Assembly (NCBI GenBank): GCA_030686995.1
Contig: CM060687.1
Location: forward strand, 167,200,090 to 167,264,089
Source: Artemisia argyi
Taxonomy: Eukaryota > Streptophyta > Magnoliopsida > Asterales > Asteraceae
Reading direction: 5' to 3'
Length of the DNA: 64,000 nt
Every line of letters starts with the position of its first letter. Within the stretch, counting starts at the first letter, position 1. A model generated the notes under the pieces. It searched no databases. It was not told the DNA's origin and saw nothing but the letters and a program-made list of their open reading frames with translations. A program made the position numbers and the translations under genes. This document shows, piece by piece, positions 10,105 to 19,703 of the stretch.

Positions 10105-12636
10105 CTACGTGATTCGGGTGAGTTCCTCGTTGAGGATATCTTTGGGATCAAACTTGGGTTTCAACTTTCTATCGGTCTCCTTAGTGTGATATGACCTTTC
10201 AAACATTTCTCCATCCGGATCATACACGGTCATTCTAATATGCCATGACCCGTCGCCTTCTTTGGGTGGCTTGTCCCACCTCCACTCACACTTATCCCCC
10301 TCTCTTTTCCATTTATTCCTTTCTATGTTGACGGGCATTACGCTTAATAACTTAATCATCTTCCTAAAGACTAAGGGATCCTCAAAGAGGTCTAGCTCCT
10401 CATCTCTAGCAATGAGTTGTTCTACCGAGTCTGTCTTCTCAACAAAGTCCTTCTCTAGATAGAATGGGCATTGAGGTCCTATGAAATTCCTTTCTATCCA
10501 AGGCCCATATCTAGACGGTCTCCTATTCATCTCTACCCAATATGGTGTCGGTTCATCATTACAATCATAACTATGCTTCTTAACATCATATACCGACCAA
10601 GTATCGCCTTCTCCTACCGTTATCTTTGATTCCTTACAATCTATCATGGCATTAGCGGTTGCTAAGAATCCTCTTCCTACCAATAATGGGCATGTAGTGT
10701 CACTAACCATGTCTAGGACGTGAAAATCCGCTAATATAGTTAACTTTCCTACGTGAACAACTACATCCTTAATCATTCCAACCGGGTGTGCGATACTCCC
10801 ATCCGCTAGACCTATCAATACCTCCGTTTCCTCTAACTTTCCTAGCTTAAGAGTGGTGAATAAGGATAAGGGAATCAAGTTAAGGCTTGACCCTAAATCG
10901 GCTAATGTGTCAAAAGCTTCGGATCTTCCTATCTTACAAGGCAAAACAAATATACCCGGGTCATCAAGCTTTTTAGGTAACTTATTTTGAACGAAAGCGG
11001 TCCCATTTTTGCCTAGTTTACACTTCTCATATTTTTCTAGGAGGGCGCTATAGTATGGAGCACGCGCTAAGACATCAATGACGGGGCGTTCAAGGTGAAG
11101 TTCTTTGAATTCATCGTCAAGGTCTTGCGTAAGAGGTGTTTCAACAATGCTTTTGACCGGCTCTATAGTGGGAGTTTTAGTTGATTGGTCCTTTTGGGGA
11201 ACTTGGTTTTGCTTGAAACACGTGCTCGTTGATTTGACCGAATAATATTGTGGACACGAAGCGGGTGACGAAACGGATGATATGGAATTAACGGTTAGTT
11301 TCGGATTCTTGATTGTGTCACTTGGGAGTGCTCCCATTTCTCGGTCATTGAGAACTTTCAACAATGTGTCAATTCTAGTGGTCATCTCGCTTTGCTTTTG
11401 TTTGAAATCGGCTTCAAACTTGGATATGCGAGCTTCTTGAGATGCCATGAACTTTGACATCAATCCTTCAAGATTGTTGGTACTACCATAGTTGTTAGAA
11501 GGATTGTTGTTAAAGGTACGGTTGGATGGTGGACCGTTTGATTGGTAACGATTAGGCGGATTGGAAGAATTGGGTTGATTTTGTTTCCACCTAAGGTTTG
11601 GGTGATTTTTCCATGAGGGGTTGTATGAATCACCGTATGTATTCGGCTCGGGCTTGAAAGTGTACCACTTATCTCCCGCTTCGTCGGTACGCGTGGATGC
11701 GTAGTCCGCAAAAGCTGTTCCGGGGAGTTCCATACAATCACGAGTGTCATGGGGACCACTACATAATTCGCATGAAGAAGTGATTTTGTTCACTTGGCTT
11801 GAATGCTTCGGAGCTTCGTAAGATTTCATGAGAAACTTGACTTGGTCCTCAAGTTCCATGATCCTACGGTCGGGAGTGCTTGAATTGTTCGAAGGCAAAG
11901 ATATTGCCTTGACCGTTTTGTTCAAATCACGGGGATCATTCCAACTTTCGTTGTCATAGAGAGCAAGATCTTCTATGAGTTCCCATGATTGTTCCGCACT
12001 AAGATCACGTAGCTTACCACCGGCCGATTGGTCAATGGTTCGCCTCGTGGGGATATCGATATGGTCATAGAAAATTTGGACTTGGAGCCAAAGATCTATG
12101 CCATGATGAGGGACTTTTTGGAGTAAGTCCTTGAAACGAGTCCATGCTTCGTAAAGAGATTCATTTTGACGTTGTTGGAACATCAAGATGTCATTCCTAA
12201 GCTTAGTAGTTCTCCCCGGTGGGAAAAATTGAGCAAGGAAACGAGTGGTGAGATCATCCCATGTGGTGATGGATCCCGCGGGTAAACGCTCAAGCCATTG
12301 ACTAGCTTGATCCCGTAGAGAGAATTGGAATAGGCGTAAACAGGTAGTCTCTCTAATTTCAACACCTAGGTCTATGGAATCTACGATTTTGAGGAAGTCC
12401 TTAAGGTGTTGGTTTGGATCTTCGGAACGAAGTCCATGGAATGCACATCCGCTTTGCACCAACCGGATGGTGTCGGATCGCAAGGGGGTCACATTGGCTC
12501 CGGTGAGCTCAATGGTGTTTCGGTAGCCTTGGTGGCTAGGTCGGGAATACTCTCCTAAGGTTCGGGGCCTAAGGGGTTCTAATGGTGGGTTTTGTTGTGG
12601 TGGGATGACGGGTTCAAAGATGTTACCACCTTCCAT
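10105..12636 (-). CDS. Gag-protease polyprotein of the gypsy element, 843 aa, intact
   Basis: This is a single open frame from ATG to stop. Residues about 60-235 are a retrotransposon gag domain (GLRSEDPNQHLKDFL, WDDLTTRFLAQFFPP, QRQNESLYEAWTRFKDLL). A CX2CX3HX4C zinc knuckle has C289, C292, H296 and C301. A proline/asparagine-rich linker and a coiled segment follow near 390-430. The aspartic protease spans about 555-680, with DLGSS at 580-584 and the LLVGRGFL strand at 651-658. The C-terminal 160 residues (PYWVEMNRRPSRYGPW onward) recur in related gypsy elements but their role is unknown to me. RT, RNase H and integrase are absent. The product should form particles and cut itself, with enzymes supplied in trans. 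The frame has no lesion, in keeping with a young element. Confidence 0.92.
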   Translation of the reverse strand: MEGGNIFEPVIPPQQNPPLEPLRPRTLGEYSRPSHQGYRNTIELTGANVTPLRSDTIRLVQSGCAFHGLRSEDPNQHLKDFLKIVDSIDLGVEIRETTCLRLFQFSLRDQASQWLERLPAGSITTWDDLTTRFLAQFFPPGRTTKLRNDILMFQQRQNESLYEAWTRFKDLLQKVPHHGIDLWLQVQIFYDHIDIPTRRTIDQSAGGKLRDLSAEQSWELIEDLALYDNESWNDPRDLNKTVKAISLPSNNSSTPDRRIMELEDQVKFLMKSYEAPKHSSQVNKITSSCELCSGPHDTRDCMELPGTAFADYASTRTDEAGDKWYTFKPEPNTYGDSYNPSWKNHPNLRWKQNQPNSSNPPNRYQSNGPPSNRTFNNNPSNNYGSTNNLEGLMSKFMASQEARISKFEADFKQKQSEMTTRIDTLLKVLNDREMGALPSDTIKNPKLTVNSISSVSSPASCPQYYSVKSTSTCFKQNQVPQKDQSTKTPTIEPVKSIVETPLTQDLDDEFKELHLERPVIDVLARAPYYSALLEKYEKCKLGKNGTAFVQNKLPKKLDDPGIFVLPCKIGRSEAFDTLADLGSSLNLIPLSLFTTLKLGKLEETEVLIGLADGSIAHPVGMIKDVVVHVGKLTILADFHVLDMVSDTTCPLLVGRGFLATANAMIDCKESKITVGEGDTWSVYDVKKHSYDCNDEPTPYWVEMNRRPSRYGPWIERNFIGPQCPFYLEKDFVEKTDSVEQLIARDEELDLFEDPLVFRKMIKLLSVMPVNIERNKWKREGDKCEWRWDKPPKEGDGSWHIRMTVYDPDGEMFERSYHTKETDRKLKPKFDPKDILNEELTRIT

Positions 12637-12786
12637 GATGTCGGATGGTAAAGAGTTACGAACAAAGGCACGAAGAGATAAGATAGACTAAAGAAGACCT
12701 AAAAAAATAAAAATAAAAATCTTACTAGAAAGGAATCTAGCAAGTAGACCTAATAAAAAGAAATCCTAACCTAGACAATAACTATT

Positions 12787-12804
12787 CCCCTGGCTGCGGC
12801 GCCA
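12787..12804 (-). other. Primer-binding site, tRNA-Asp type
   Basis: In element sense the LTR ends GCATCA, then six bases (AGTTTT), then TGGCGCCGCAGCCAGGGG. The first eight bases are exactly complementary to the 3' end of plant tRNA-Asp, and the remainder matches with two substitutions and one extra base. Athila/Tat elements typically use a TGGCGCCGTTGCCGGGG site, so the assignment is good but the annealing is imperfect. Confidence 0.8.
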
Positions 12805-12890
12805 AAAACTTGATGCGTGGGAATCGCACCTTGCTTTACCTCTCGAGGGATCTCGCGAGGCTTACAACCCCCACCAGGCAGTGTACCTGA

Positions 12891-12920
12891 TCGTTGTAGT
12901 ATAGTATAGTGACAAGTACC
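12891..12920 (-). promoter_or_regulatory. Stretch matching the 5' half of tRNA-Asp, antisense in the transcript
   Basis: On the plus strand TCGTTGTAGTATAGT matches the first part of plant tRNA-Asp (as I recall it, GTCGTTGTAGTATAGT...) over 15 bases. After a duplicated ATAGT it resumes with AAGTA, the D-loop/D-stem part. The element transcript therefore carries the complement of the tRNA 5' half, about 86 nt upstream of a primer-binding site for the same tRNA. An extended tRNA-annealing site is the inferred role. The other LTR holds the same stretch at 6316-6345. Confidence 0.55.
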
Positions 12921-13775
12921 GGGGGATTGATCGTTCAGCTTAGGAATAGTGTCGCTAGGATTAGAAAGCCTAATTAAAAGTTCTAGAGATGAAAGATGAT
13001 TATTTTTGTGTTTTTATATTTTATGAAAGCAAGTAAAATCTCGGGTTTTGGAAGAGTGGGCGGAATTAGTTGTTATTCAACTAACCCAAAAACTACTTTA
13101 TAACTAATTAAACTAATGAAAATGAAATTAAGCTAATATTAAACTAAGGTTGTGAGCAGTATTTGGAGAAATTGTGTTTACTTAGACTTCATTACTCCCT
13201 AGATATCTTTTACATGTCAATTACTTGTTACACTTGTATGGATGACGGATTGTATTCCTTAATACCATTCTTGGGGTGGCATACATAACTCCCCAACTCT
13301 ATGAGCTCTTATCTCCTCCTACACCATGACCCAGCACAACTATAGGGATTGTAAACAGTGGCTCATGCATTAAATACAACCAATAAAGACCTAGTACGTC
13401 TCGGTTCATGTTTCTTAAGACGTTCAAGCATGTTACCATTTGAAGATCTGCCAGTTTTCTTAAGCCTAACATATAATATCATTCATCCAAGAACAAGAAT
13501 AGACAAGTAATCAACACATAATCAACATCTAGGTTTCATTAGATCTAAGCAAACACAAAGTAAATCTAGCCTAGCATAGTAGAATTAAGATAAGAGCAAA
13601 AGATAAACAACCAACACATAGACATATTGATTGAATTAAGAGTATACTTATCTCAATTACAATGCAAGGTCTCAAGGGTTTGGAACCCTTGAAAAACCTG
13701 TAAAAGAGGCACCAAAATCGTCTTTAGGGTTTCACCAAAACTTCTCCTTCTTTTTTTAATGAAAAAACTAGAAAA

Positions 13776-13785
13776 CTATATATAG
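13776..13785 (-). promoter_or_regulatory. LTR TATA box
   Basis: CTATATATAG lies 11 bp downstream, in element sense, of the last TGACG-N-CGTCA palindrome and about 440 bp into the LTR. The matching site in the other LTR is 7201-7210. Position and context suit a core promoter; the transcription start was not determined. Confidence 0.65.
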
Positions 13786-13796
13786 GAAAATCGTCC

Positions 13797-14018
13797 TGAC
13801 GGCGTCAAGAGTTAATTCTGACGCCGTCAACTAGCCGCCATAAACTTCCTCGGACGCCCTAGATCCAATTGTGACGGCCTTGGTGACGCCGTCACCACCT
13901 ACGGTAAAATATTCTTGGCCACTTTGACGCCGTCATCTCTCCATCTGACGCCGTCACCAGCTACGGTAAAATATTCATCTTGTCTGACGCCGTCAAGAGT
14001 AAACCCTTGACGCCGTCA
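13797..14018 (-). promoter_or_regulatory. U3 array of seven TGACG-N-CGTCA palindromes
   Basis: Perfect 11-mers lie at 13797, 13819, 13884, 13925, 13946, 13985 and 14008. The first is TGACGGCGTCA, the others TGACGCCGTCA. Start-to-start gaps are 22, 65, 41, 21, 39 and 23, close to multiples of 21 bp. A half-matching TGACGGCC sits at 13872. TGACG is the core recognised by TGA-class bZIP factors (as-1/ocs elements). The array and TATA box together look like an enhancer-promoter module. Direct evidence of binding is lacking. Confidence 0.7.
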
Positions 14019-14458
14019 CCTTGTATTTCCAGCTTGGATTTTCGGTACTTTGTTGTTTTCTTCACTTTATGCTCCAAAAACGTCCAAAATAGCCTCTTTT
14101 CCAGAATTCACTCTCCAAACACCTAAAATCACAAAAGGAACGATTTAGGGCAATATTTGATCAAATAAAGTCGGATTCGGGCTTAAATGACCTCCTAAAA
14201 ACGGATCATTTTTCGCCTCATCAGTTAACATCTCTATTCCCCGCAAAGTGGTTGAAAAGGTTAGTTTACGGTTGGAACACACCTTGTATGGCTATTTTAT
14301 TGGAAAGAGGATGGCCTTTTTGGTTGTTGAGTACTATGCTAGAAATAACTGGGCGAAACATGGCCTGAAAAGGATTATAATGAATTCCAAAGACTTCTTT
14401 TTCTTCAAATTCGATACACAGGCTGGACTAGAAGCTACTTTGGAAGGTGGTCCTTGGA

Positions 14459-16944
14459 TGTAACACCCCCATTTTTAAAATATTTGCAGCGGAATAAAGA
14501 TTGGGTGTTACTTCATAGCTCACAGTTTTTCAGAAGAAAATGATTATCAATTTATTCATTTTAAAATATTTATCATTTGAATATCAGAGTTTGTAAAAAT
14601 GAGGTCCCAGTGGTTTTAAAGTTTGTTAAATAAGTTTTCGAATGATAGTAAAAATTTATAGCCTTTTTAAGAATTCGTGCTCCACCGTACCATCCTTGCT
14701 CATTATGGACCTGAGATAAACACATGCTAAAAGTGTCAACACAAAGGTTGGTGAGTTCATAGAGTTTTATGAAAAATCATTTATTTTGATAGATTTCAGG
14801 AATATTTGGAAATGATAAATACAAACAGTAATGAAACAAGTATTGAGTAATATTATATATAATTACAAATAAATCATATAAGTATTCAATCAAAATCAAA
14901 TAAGGAATCAATAATCCTAACATGAGCTGGAAACTCATGATACTAATTTAATCAGATATATAATTCACGTATGGTAAAATTCCTATACAGCTGTATCTAA
15001 ATATATGTTGAAAACATACATTTCCTTTATAGATATTGCCCCAAGCCTCATGACACACAAGCTTAACCAAAAGAGGTGTTTTATCAAATCAATGATAAAT
15101 TTTGCCCTCTAATAATAGGTGATTTGCCAATTCCTATTTGTCTACGAATATAGTGTATCACGACTAATACGACTAACCATTTGCAAATGGCATTCCGTCA
15201 AGTATTAGTGGGATAGGAGGTCAGTCCTTAACAGGTTTCGAATCTGTTCACTATATTCGCGCCCACTTAACAGTGATTAATGGCTCATGATTGAGGGACT
15301 TTATGGCGATAAGGTAACTTAGGCAATATCAAGGTAATAATGGGATCATTCAAAATAACATCATGTAATCAAGTATCATACCACAGTAATCAGTTTGGGA
15401 ATATTATCGTTTGAGTATCAGTAATTCAGTTTAAGTATTTCGCCAGTAACACATGTATATCACATACCACAATAATCGAATTGGAAACATTTTCATATGA
15501 GTATCAGTATTTCAGTCAAGTAATTCATCAGTAAAATATATATATCACATACCATAATAATCAAATTGGAAGCATTATCATATGAGTATCAGTATTCCAA
15601 TTAAGTATTTTGTCAAGTATTGTATATATCACATCTTAAATTATAAACCATATTAATTTAATATCAATTAGGAAATTGATTTGAATCATGTATTTTATTC
15701 ATATACTTATCAATTTATCAAAGTATATGTAAGCATGTATCTCCCCCAATGAGTTTAAAAACAATTATTGGAAATGGGGTTATGACTCACCTTGATTGAT
15801 ACGGAAATGATGAAAAGTAAAGTAGGATGAGATTTATGGGAACGATTATGGAAACATCTTTGATACGGAACTTACAACACCTCTAGGGTGGTAAAGGAAC
15901 ATGCGAGAGTAGCTAGAACACAAGGAACAATTCCCACGAGTCGCTAGAACCAAGATACGATCTATATGAACTCTAATCCTTTCGAATAGCTGCCAACTAA
16001 GCTTGTGATAGCTTCTGGTCGTTTAGGGACTCTTTTGAGGGTGAGAGAGACGTAAAAATGTAGAAAGAAGTTAAGTGTGAGAGGTGATGAACGAATGACG
16101 AAATATACGTGTGTATACAACACGTATGGAGTTTATGTCAAGTTTTTCTTCATGCTACTTATTCCAACTATTCATGGCAGGGATATTTTAATAGATCTTA
16201 CTGACATATAAGACTTTAAGAGACTTGTGATAATGAGGGAAGCAAAATGTGAGTTTGCTTATTAATATTTATGTCGACATTCATATTAATATGTACATGA
16301 TTTGCATAATCTCGTACCACTTGATTATTAGCTGATCATAGATGATATTTAAACATGAAAACATGCTTGAAATATTATTAGGATCATTTAGAAACAAACC
16401 GGGATTAAAACGGATGAGTTTGGAATTTTTATATGTGTCGAATGGGTTGGATTTTGGCCAAACACTTTGCCTCTATTAAACGTATCAAACGTTTGTCTTA
16501 GAAGCTAAAATTTGGCGTCCCACTTCTTTGGCGGGTAAACAATTAGGAGGTATAAAAATATGCATGTGTTGTGTTCAAAAATCGGAAAATACAAAGGTGT
16601 TTTGGAGGGGACCTGGTCGACTGGAATATGAAATAAAAAGAAAAGTTGGGCTTGGTGTTGGGCTGCTGTGAATAGTGACGAGAATAAGGAGTGGGCTGAA
16701 ATTTTATTAAGGGTCCATTTGGTTATATTTAGTTTTAATTAAGATTAGTAAACTTTTAATATTTTGTTAAACGTTTTGAGAACTTGTTTTGTCGTTTGGT
16801 AAATTCTGTGATATCGTAATCATGACCATTTAGTATAATAAGAAAATTTTAAATTTCCCCGTAAAAATGGTGATTAAAATAATAACAGAGATTATTTATA
16901 TAATTAATTGAAGTTAATTATACAAATTTTTGCGAGGTTTTACA
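14459..16944 (+). mobile_element. Ty3/gypsy Tekay-like solo LTR, 2,486 bp
   Basis: It begins TGTAACACCCCCA and ends GCGAGGTTTTACA, with a perfect 5-bp target duplication TTGGA at 14454-14458 and 16945-16949. No coding region lies within, so this is a solo LTR left by recombination. The TGTAACACCC start is typical of Tekay-type chromovirus LTRs. It shares several blocks with the LTR at 57123, for example GAGATAAACA...GTCAACACAAAGGTTG and CACTATATTCGCGCCCAC. It interrupts a Met codon of the gag-like pseudogene. Confidence 0.88.
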
Positions 16945-17785
16945 TTGGATGATACACAAATCTCCAATAATTCTCAAGAAATGGTCTACGAATACTTGTT
17001 TACGTAAGGAAGAATTTACTCGCATTCCGGTATGGGTTAAATTGCATGATTTTCCGATTCAAGTTTTTGAAGAGGATGGTATTAGTTTGATTGCTACATT
17101 CATTGGAAAACCTATTATGCTTGATTCTTATACGAGCTCTATGTGTAAGGATTCGTGGGGTAGAAGTAGTTTTGATAGATGTCTTATTGAGGTCAATTCT
17201 GCGGCTGATCTCGTGGAGGTTGCTACTATTGGTTTTCCTTCACTTTCTGGGGAGGGTTTTACTAAAGAGACTATCCGTGTTGAATATGAATTGAGGCCTC
17301 CCAGGTGTAATATATGCAAGATATTTGGTCATATTCATGATCAATGTCCTAAACAGGTGGTGAGTCCACCTATTGTACCTACTTCACATGTTGTAACTCG
17401 TACTGTGGTACTGAATAACGATGGTTTCCAAACGGTTGGTAAGAAAAAAGAAGAAGGGTAACCCAAATCTACTAATGCAAGTTAGTTTGTTGGTGCATCG
17501 GTTAAACAGAATGCCAGATATGCTCCGAAGGCGGCGACTAGTGAACCTAGGAAGGGAGCTACTACTATGGATAATGCATCTAAATCGTCGTCTATGTTAA
17601 AGTCTACTGGTTCTACCTCTAAGGAAGGTAATATTACTACAGCTAATTCATATGCTGCATTAGTGAATGATGAAGATGAAGATGAAGATGGAGAACATGC
17701 TGCAAATGAGTGTGATGAATCGGCTAACTTATTTACGAATCCAAATACAGGTGAAAGTTCATCTTTCACGGTAGCTGCTGGTTAG

Positions 17786-18396
17786 TTTGTTTCAATTGTT
17801 AGTTTAATCTAGGTGCATCTTTTGTTTCTAGAGTTGTAAATGCTATGGCATGTCATAAGCACTAGTTTTAGTTGTTTTTTCAAGTTGCTTAGCTTGAGGT
17901 AAATATGGTTCTTCAACCATCTTTCACCTTGTTATGTAAGCTTTTTCGCCTATGTAACGGGCTAAGATATGGGACTTCACCCATGTCCTTTGTACTTAAA
18001 TGTTTTTTAGAGTAATACATTTATCGAGCCGTTTTGACCTTTTACCTAAAATACACTCTGTATGTTGATTTGCCATTAAGCAACCATATATTTTTTTTCT
18101 TCCTCATCAAGTTGTTTTCGCTGTCGAAGATCATTGTTGTTGAAAACAAAAGTTGACTACCAAATTGTCGCTCCCTCTTAAAGGCAAACCCAGTCATGAC
18201 GTAAAAAAATAGCAAACGTCAAAAAAATGGAGGAAAGAGCCAGGCAATATACAATTATGTTTACAAATGCAAATCCCTTTCCGTGCAAAACGAACAACAA
18301 AGAATAGAAGAAAAACGAAAGAAGAGAAGAAGAAGACGATTTCAACGTCTATCCAGCTTGTACGTTCGGAAACCTCCCGTTCAAACTGCACGTGAG
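17786..18396 (+). other. 3' non-coding part of the old DUF4283 element
   Basis: No reading frame is supported. Sequence between the gag pseudogene stop and the right LTR includes T-rich and AATACATTTA words suggestive of transcript-end signals. Purine-rich sequence at 18300-18345 is too far from the LTR to be a normal polypurine tract. Confidence 0.5.
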
Positions 18397-18559
18397 TGTT
18401 AGATTATAGGCTAAGTCCCAAGCCTAATCAAGGGCTTATGGTCTATAAGGTTTAGGTTTTATGTTAGCTTATTCTCAAAGCTATGTTCTATTATAAATTA
18501 GATAAGCTATCTTATGTAATTGGGAGGTTATTCAATAAAAAAAACTTTATTATCTTACA
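18397..18559 (+). repeat. 3' LTR (163 bp) of the old element
   Basis: It starts TGTTAGATTATAGG and ends TATTATCTTACA, and aligns with 5132-5292. The TG...CA ends are intact here. Confidence 0.7.
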
Positions 18560-18599
18560 ATCACGACTATAATCAACTTGAATTATAGGGGCATTTCAG

Positions 18600-19066
18600 A
18601 CAATACAATGTGCAATATGTGATGATGATGTAGACACGGAGAGCATAGATATTTCTATAAATGTGAGGTTGCTAGAAAAACACATAGATTGGGATCCTTG
18701 ATTGGTGTAATCTTCAAACTGTTGGCATAGATAGTCTCAACGAGATGTTCACCATTCTCGGGTCGTGTCAATCTCCCTGAAACCTTGCTTTTACGATGTT
18801 GTAGCTCAAGCCACGCTTTGGATCTTCCGGTCTTTTCGGAATGAGGTCTCCTTCGCTCCCCCAAAACCAGCAAAAGACCTCATTCCAAATGACATTAAGC
18901 ATTATACTTTTTCTTGGATTTCAAATACATTTAGAAAAACAATGATCTTTCTATTTCAGCTAGATTGAACAAGTATATATGTAACCCTTGTAACACTCTT
19001 TGCCCCTCTTTTTAATCTTATCTAGCTTTTTCATAGTTTTATTATATGTTTGTCGTCGCTCGAAAA
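18600..19066 (+). pseudogene. LINE 3' end fragment
   Basis: Translation gives a zf-RVT-like HRYFYKCEVARKT segment near 18630. A second frame at 18765-18968 gives the C-terminal LINE pattern YDVVAQATLWIFRSFRNEVSF...KPAKDLI. The 3' end runs through TTTGTCGTCGCTCG into a short A tract at about 19060. Frames are broken and the 5' part of the element is missing, as is usual for LINE copies. No convincing target duplication was found. Confidence 0.65.
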
Positions 19067-19342
19067 AAATACTAATTGTTGCTATTCATGTCTAGTGGCT
19101 GTAAATCTGCATTTGCACTGGCTAGCTACTTGGTTTACGTTATTCTTTTAGTATTAATATTAGTATGGGTTTTACTATACACACACCCAAATCTTCTATA
19201 TACACACCTTTTTATGTGTAAGGGGTTATACTTTGTGCATAGCAGTGTTGTACTGATGCTTAGCGGTGTTATACTGTATGCATAGCTGTTTGTACGGTGT
19301 TATTGGGGTGATGCTATAGCAGCTCCCTATTAGTATGTTTAC
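19067..19342. other. Intergenic, nothing recognised
   Basis: A short GT-rich spacer with no supported gene. Confidence 0.5.
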
Positions 19343-19703
19343 TAAGAGTGTAGGGAGTCATAACGCAAAGCTTGCGTTAATCCTATGTGGTAGCCACATT
19401 TCTTGCGTTAACACGTTGCCATTGTTTCCTAGTAGCTCGCGTTGGCCTTGCGTTTCAACGCACGTTGAGGCAGCAACTTGCGTTGCAACGTGATGTTGGG
19501 TAAAAAAAATTACAAACCAAACCCCCAAAACTACTACTAGCCGTTAGTTTCAAAACAAAAAAAAAAAGAATTTTGCAAGTTATCGTTTGAATTCAAATGG
19601 TTAGTTTTCAAAATATATTTTTTTAAAACTTTTTAAAGTAAAAATTAACACACTATAAATACCACAACATATCACACACTTCTTTCAATTCAAACACAAA
19701 AAA

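Larger units (their letters stand above)
6236..14223 (-). mobile_element. Young Ty3/gypsy element with gag-protease only (TR-GAG-like), 7,988 bp
   Basis: Two 1,413-bp LTRs (6236-7648, 12811-14223), 5-bp target duplication, primer-binding site, gag-protease ORF and polypurine region all read on the minus strand. The LTRs differ at about eight positions by direct reading, so insertion was recent: roughly 0.2 million years if 1.3e-8 substitutions per site per year applies. Reverse transcriptase, RNase H and integrase are absent; after the ORF come about 2.4 kb of non-coding DNA. This fits the class called TR-GAG, which must borrow enzymes from a related autonomous element. The 3' motif and PBS point to the Athila/Tat branch. 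Confidence 0.92.
12811..14223 (-). repeat. 5' LTR of the gag-only gypsy element (promoter copy)
   Basis: In element sense this copy precedes the primer-binding site and would drive transcription toward lower coordinates. From its sense start (14223) come about 205 bases of leader U3, then the TGACG-N-CGTCA array (14018 down to 13797), a TATA box, and a long R-U5 that contains the tRNA-Asp-like stretch. The target duplication GTTAA follows at 14224-14228. Confidence 0.95.
5482..17785 (+). pseudogene. gag-like DUF4283 / zinc-knuckle protein, split by two insertions
   Basis: The pieces read 5492-5683 and 5721-6235 (separated by a frameshift near 5665, with an in-frame stop at 5988), then 14229-14458, then 16949-17785 (in-frame stops at 17459 and soon after). 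The segments join in the same frame across both insertion sites. The middle part carries the DUF4283 signature LYGYFIGKRMAF, YYARNNWAKHGL and LEGGPW. The end has a CX2CX4HX4C zinc knuckle, CNICKIFGHIHDQC, then a low-complexity acidic tail. Proteins of this type are common in composite genomes and resemble LINE ORF1. The presumed role is nucleic-acid binding in a particle. This copy is dead. Confidence 0.8.
5132..18559 (+). mobile_element. Old LTR element with DUF4283/CCHC gag, host of two younger insertions
   Basis: Two related ~162-bp repeats (5132-5292 and 18397-18559) flank a gag-like pseudogene. A primer-binding-like TGGTATCCGAGC follows the left repeat directly. Removing the 8-kb gypsy element and the 2.5-kb solo LTR leaves about 2.9 kb. 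No RT or integrase is visible in the remainder, so it would be non-autonomous. Weak points: no matching 5-bp target duplication is seen outside the two repeats (ACCCC versus ATCAC), the left repeat starts TT not TG, and the sequence before the right repeat is not purine-rich. The pairing is therefore probable, not proven. Confidence 0.6.

Noticed and set aside
11460..11759. Second minus-strand ORF overlapping the gag gene
   Set aside because: It is an alternative frame within the confirmed gag-protease ORF with no family features.
12889..12960. tRNA-Asp gene in the LTR
   Set aside because: Only the 5' half matches, with a 5-bp insertion in the D arm; no anticodon arm, T arm or acceptor 3' strand follows.
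17482..17769. Minus-strand 95-aa ORF
   Set aside because: It is the antisense of the acidic tail of the gag-like pseudogene.
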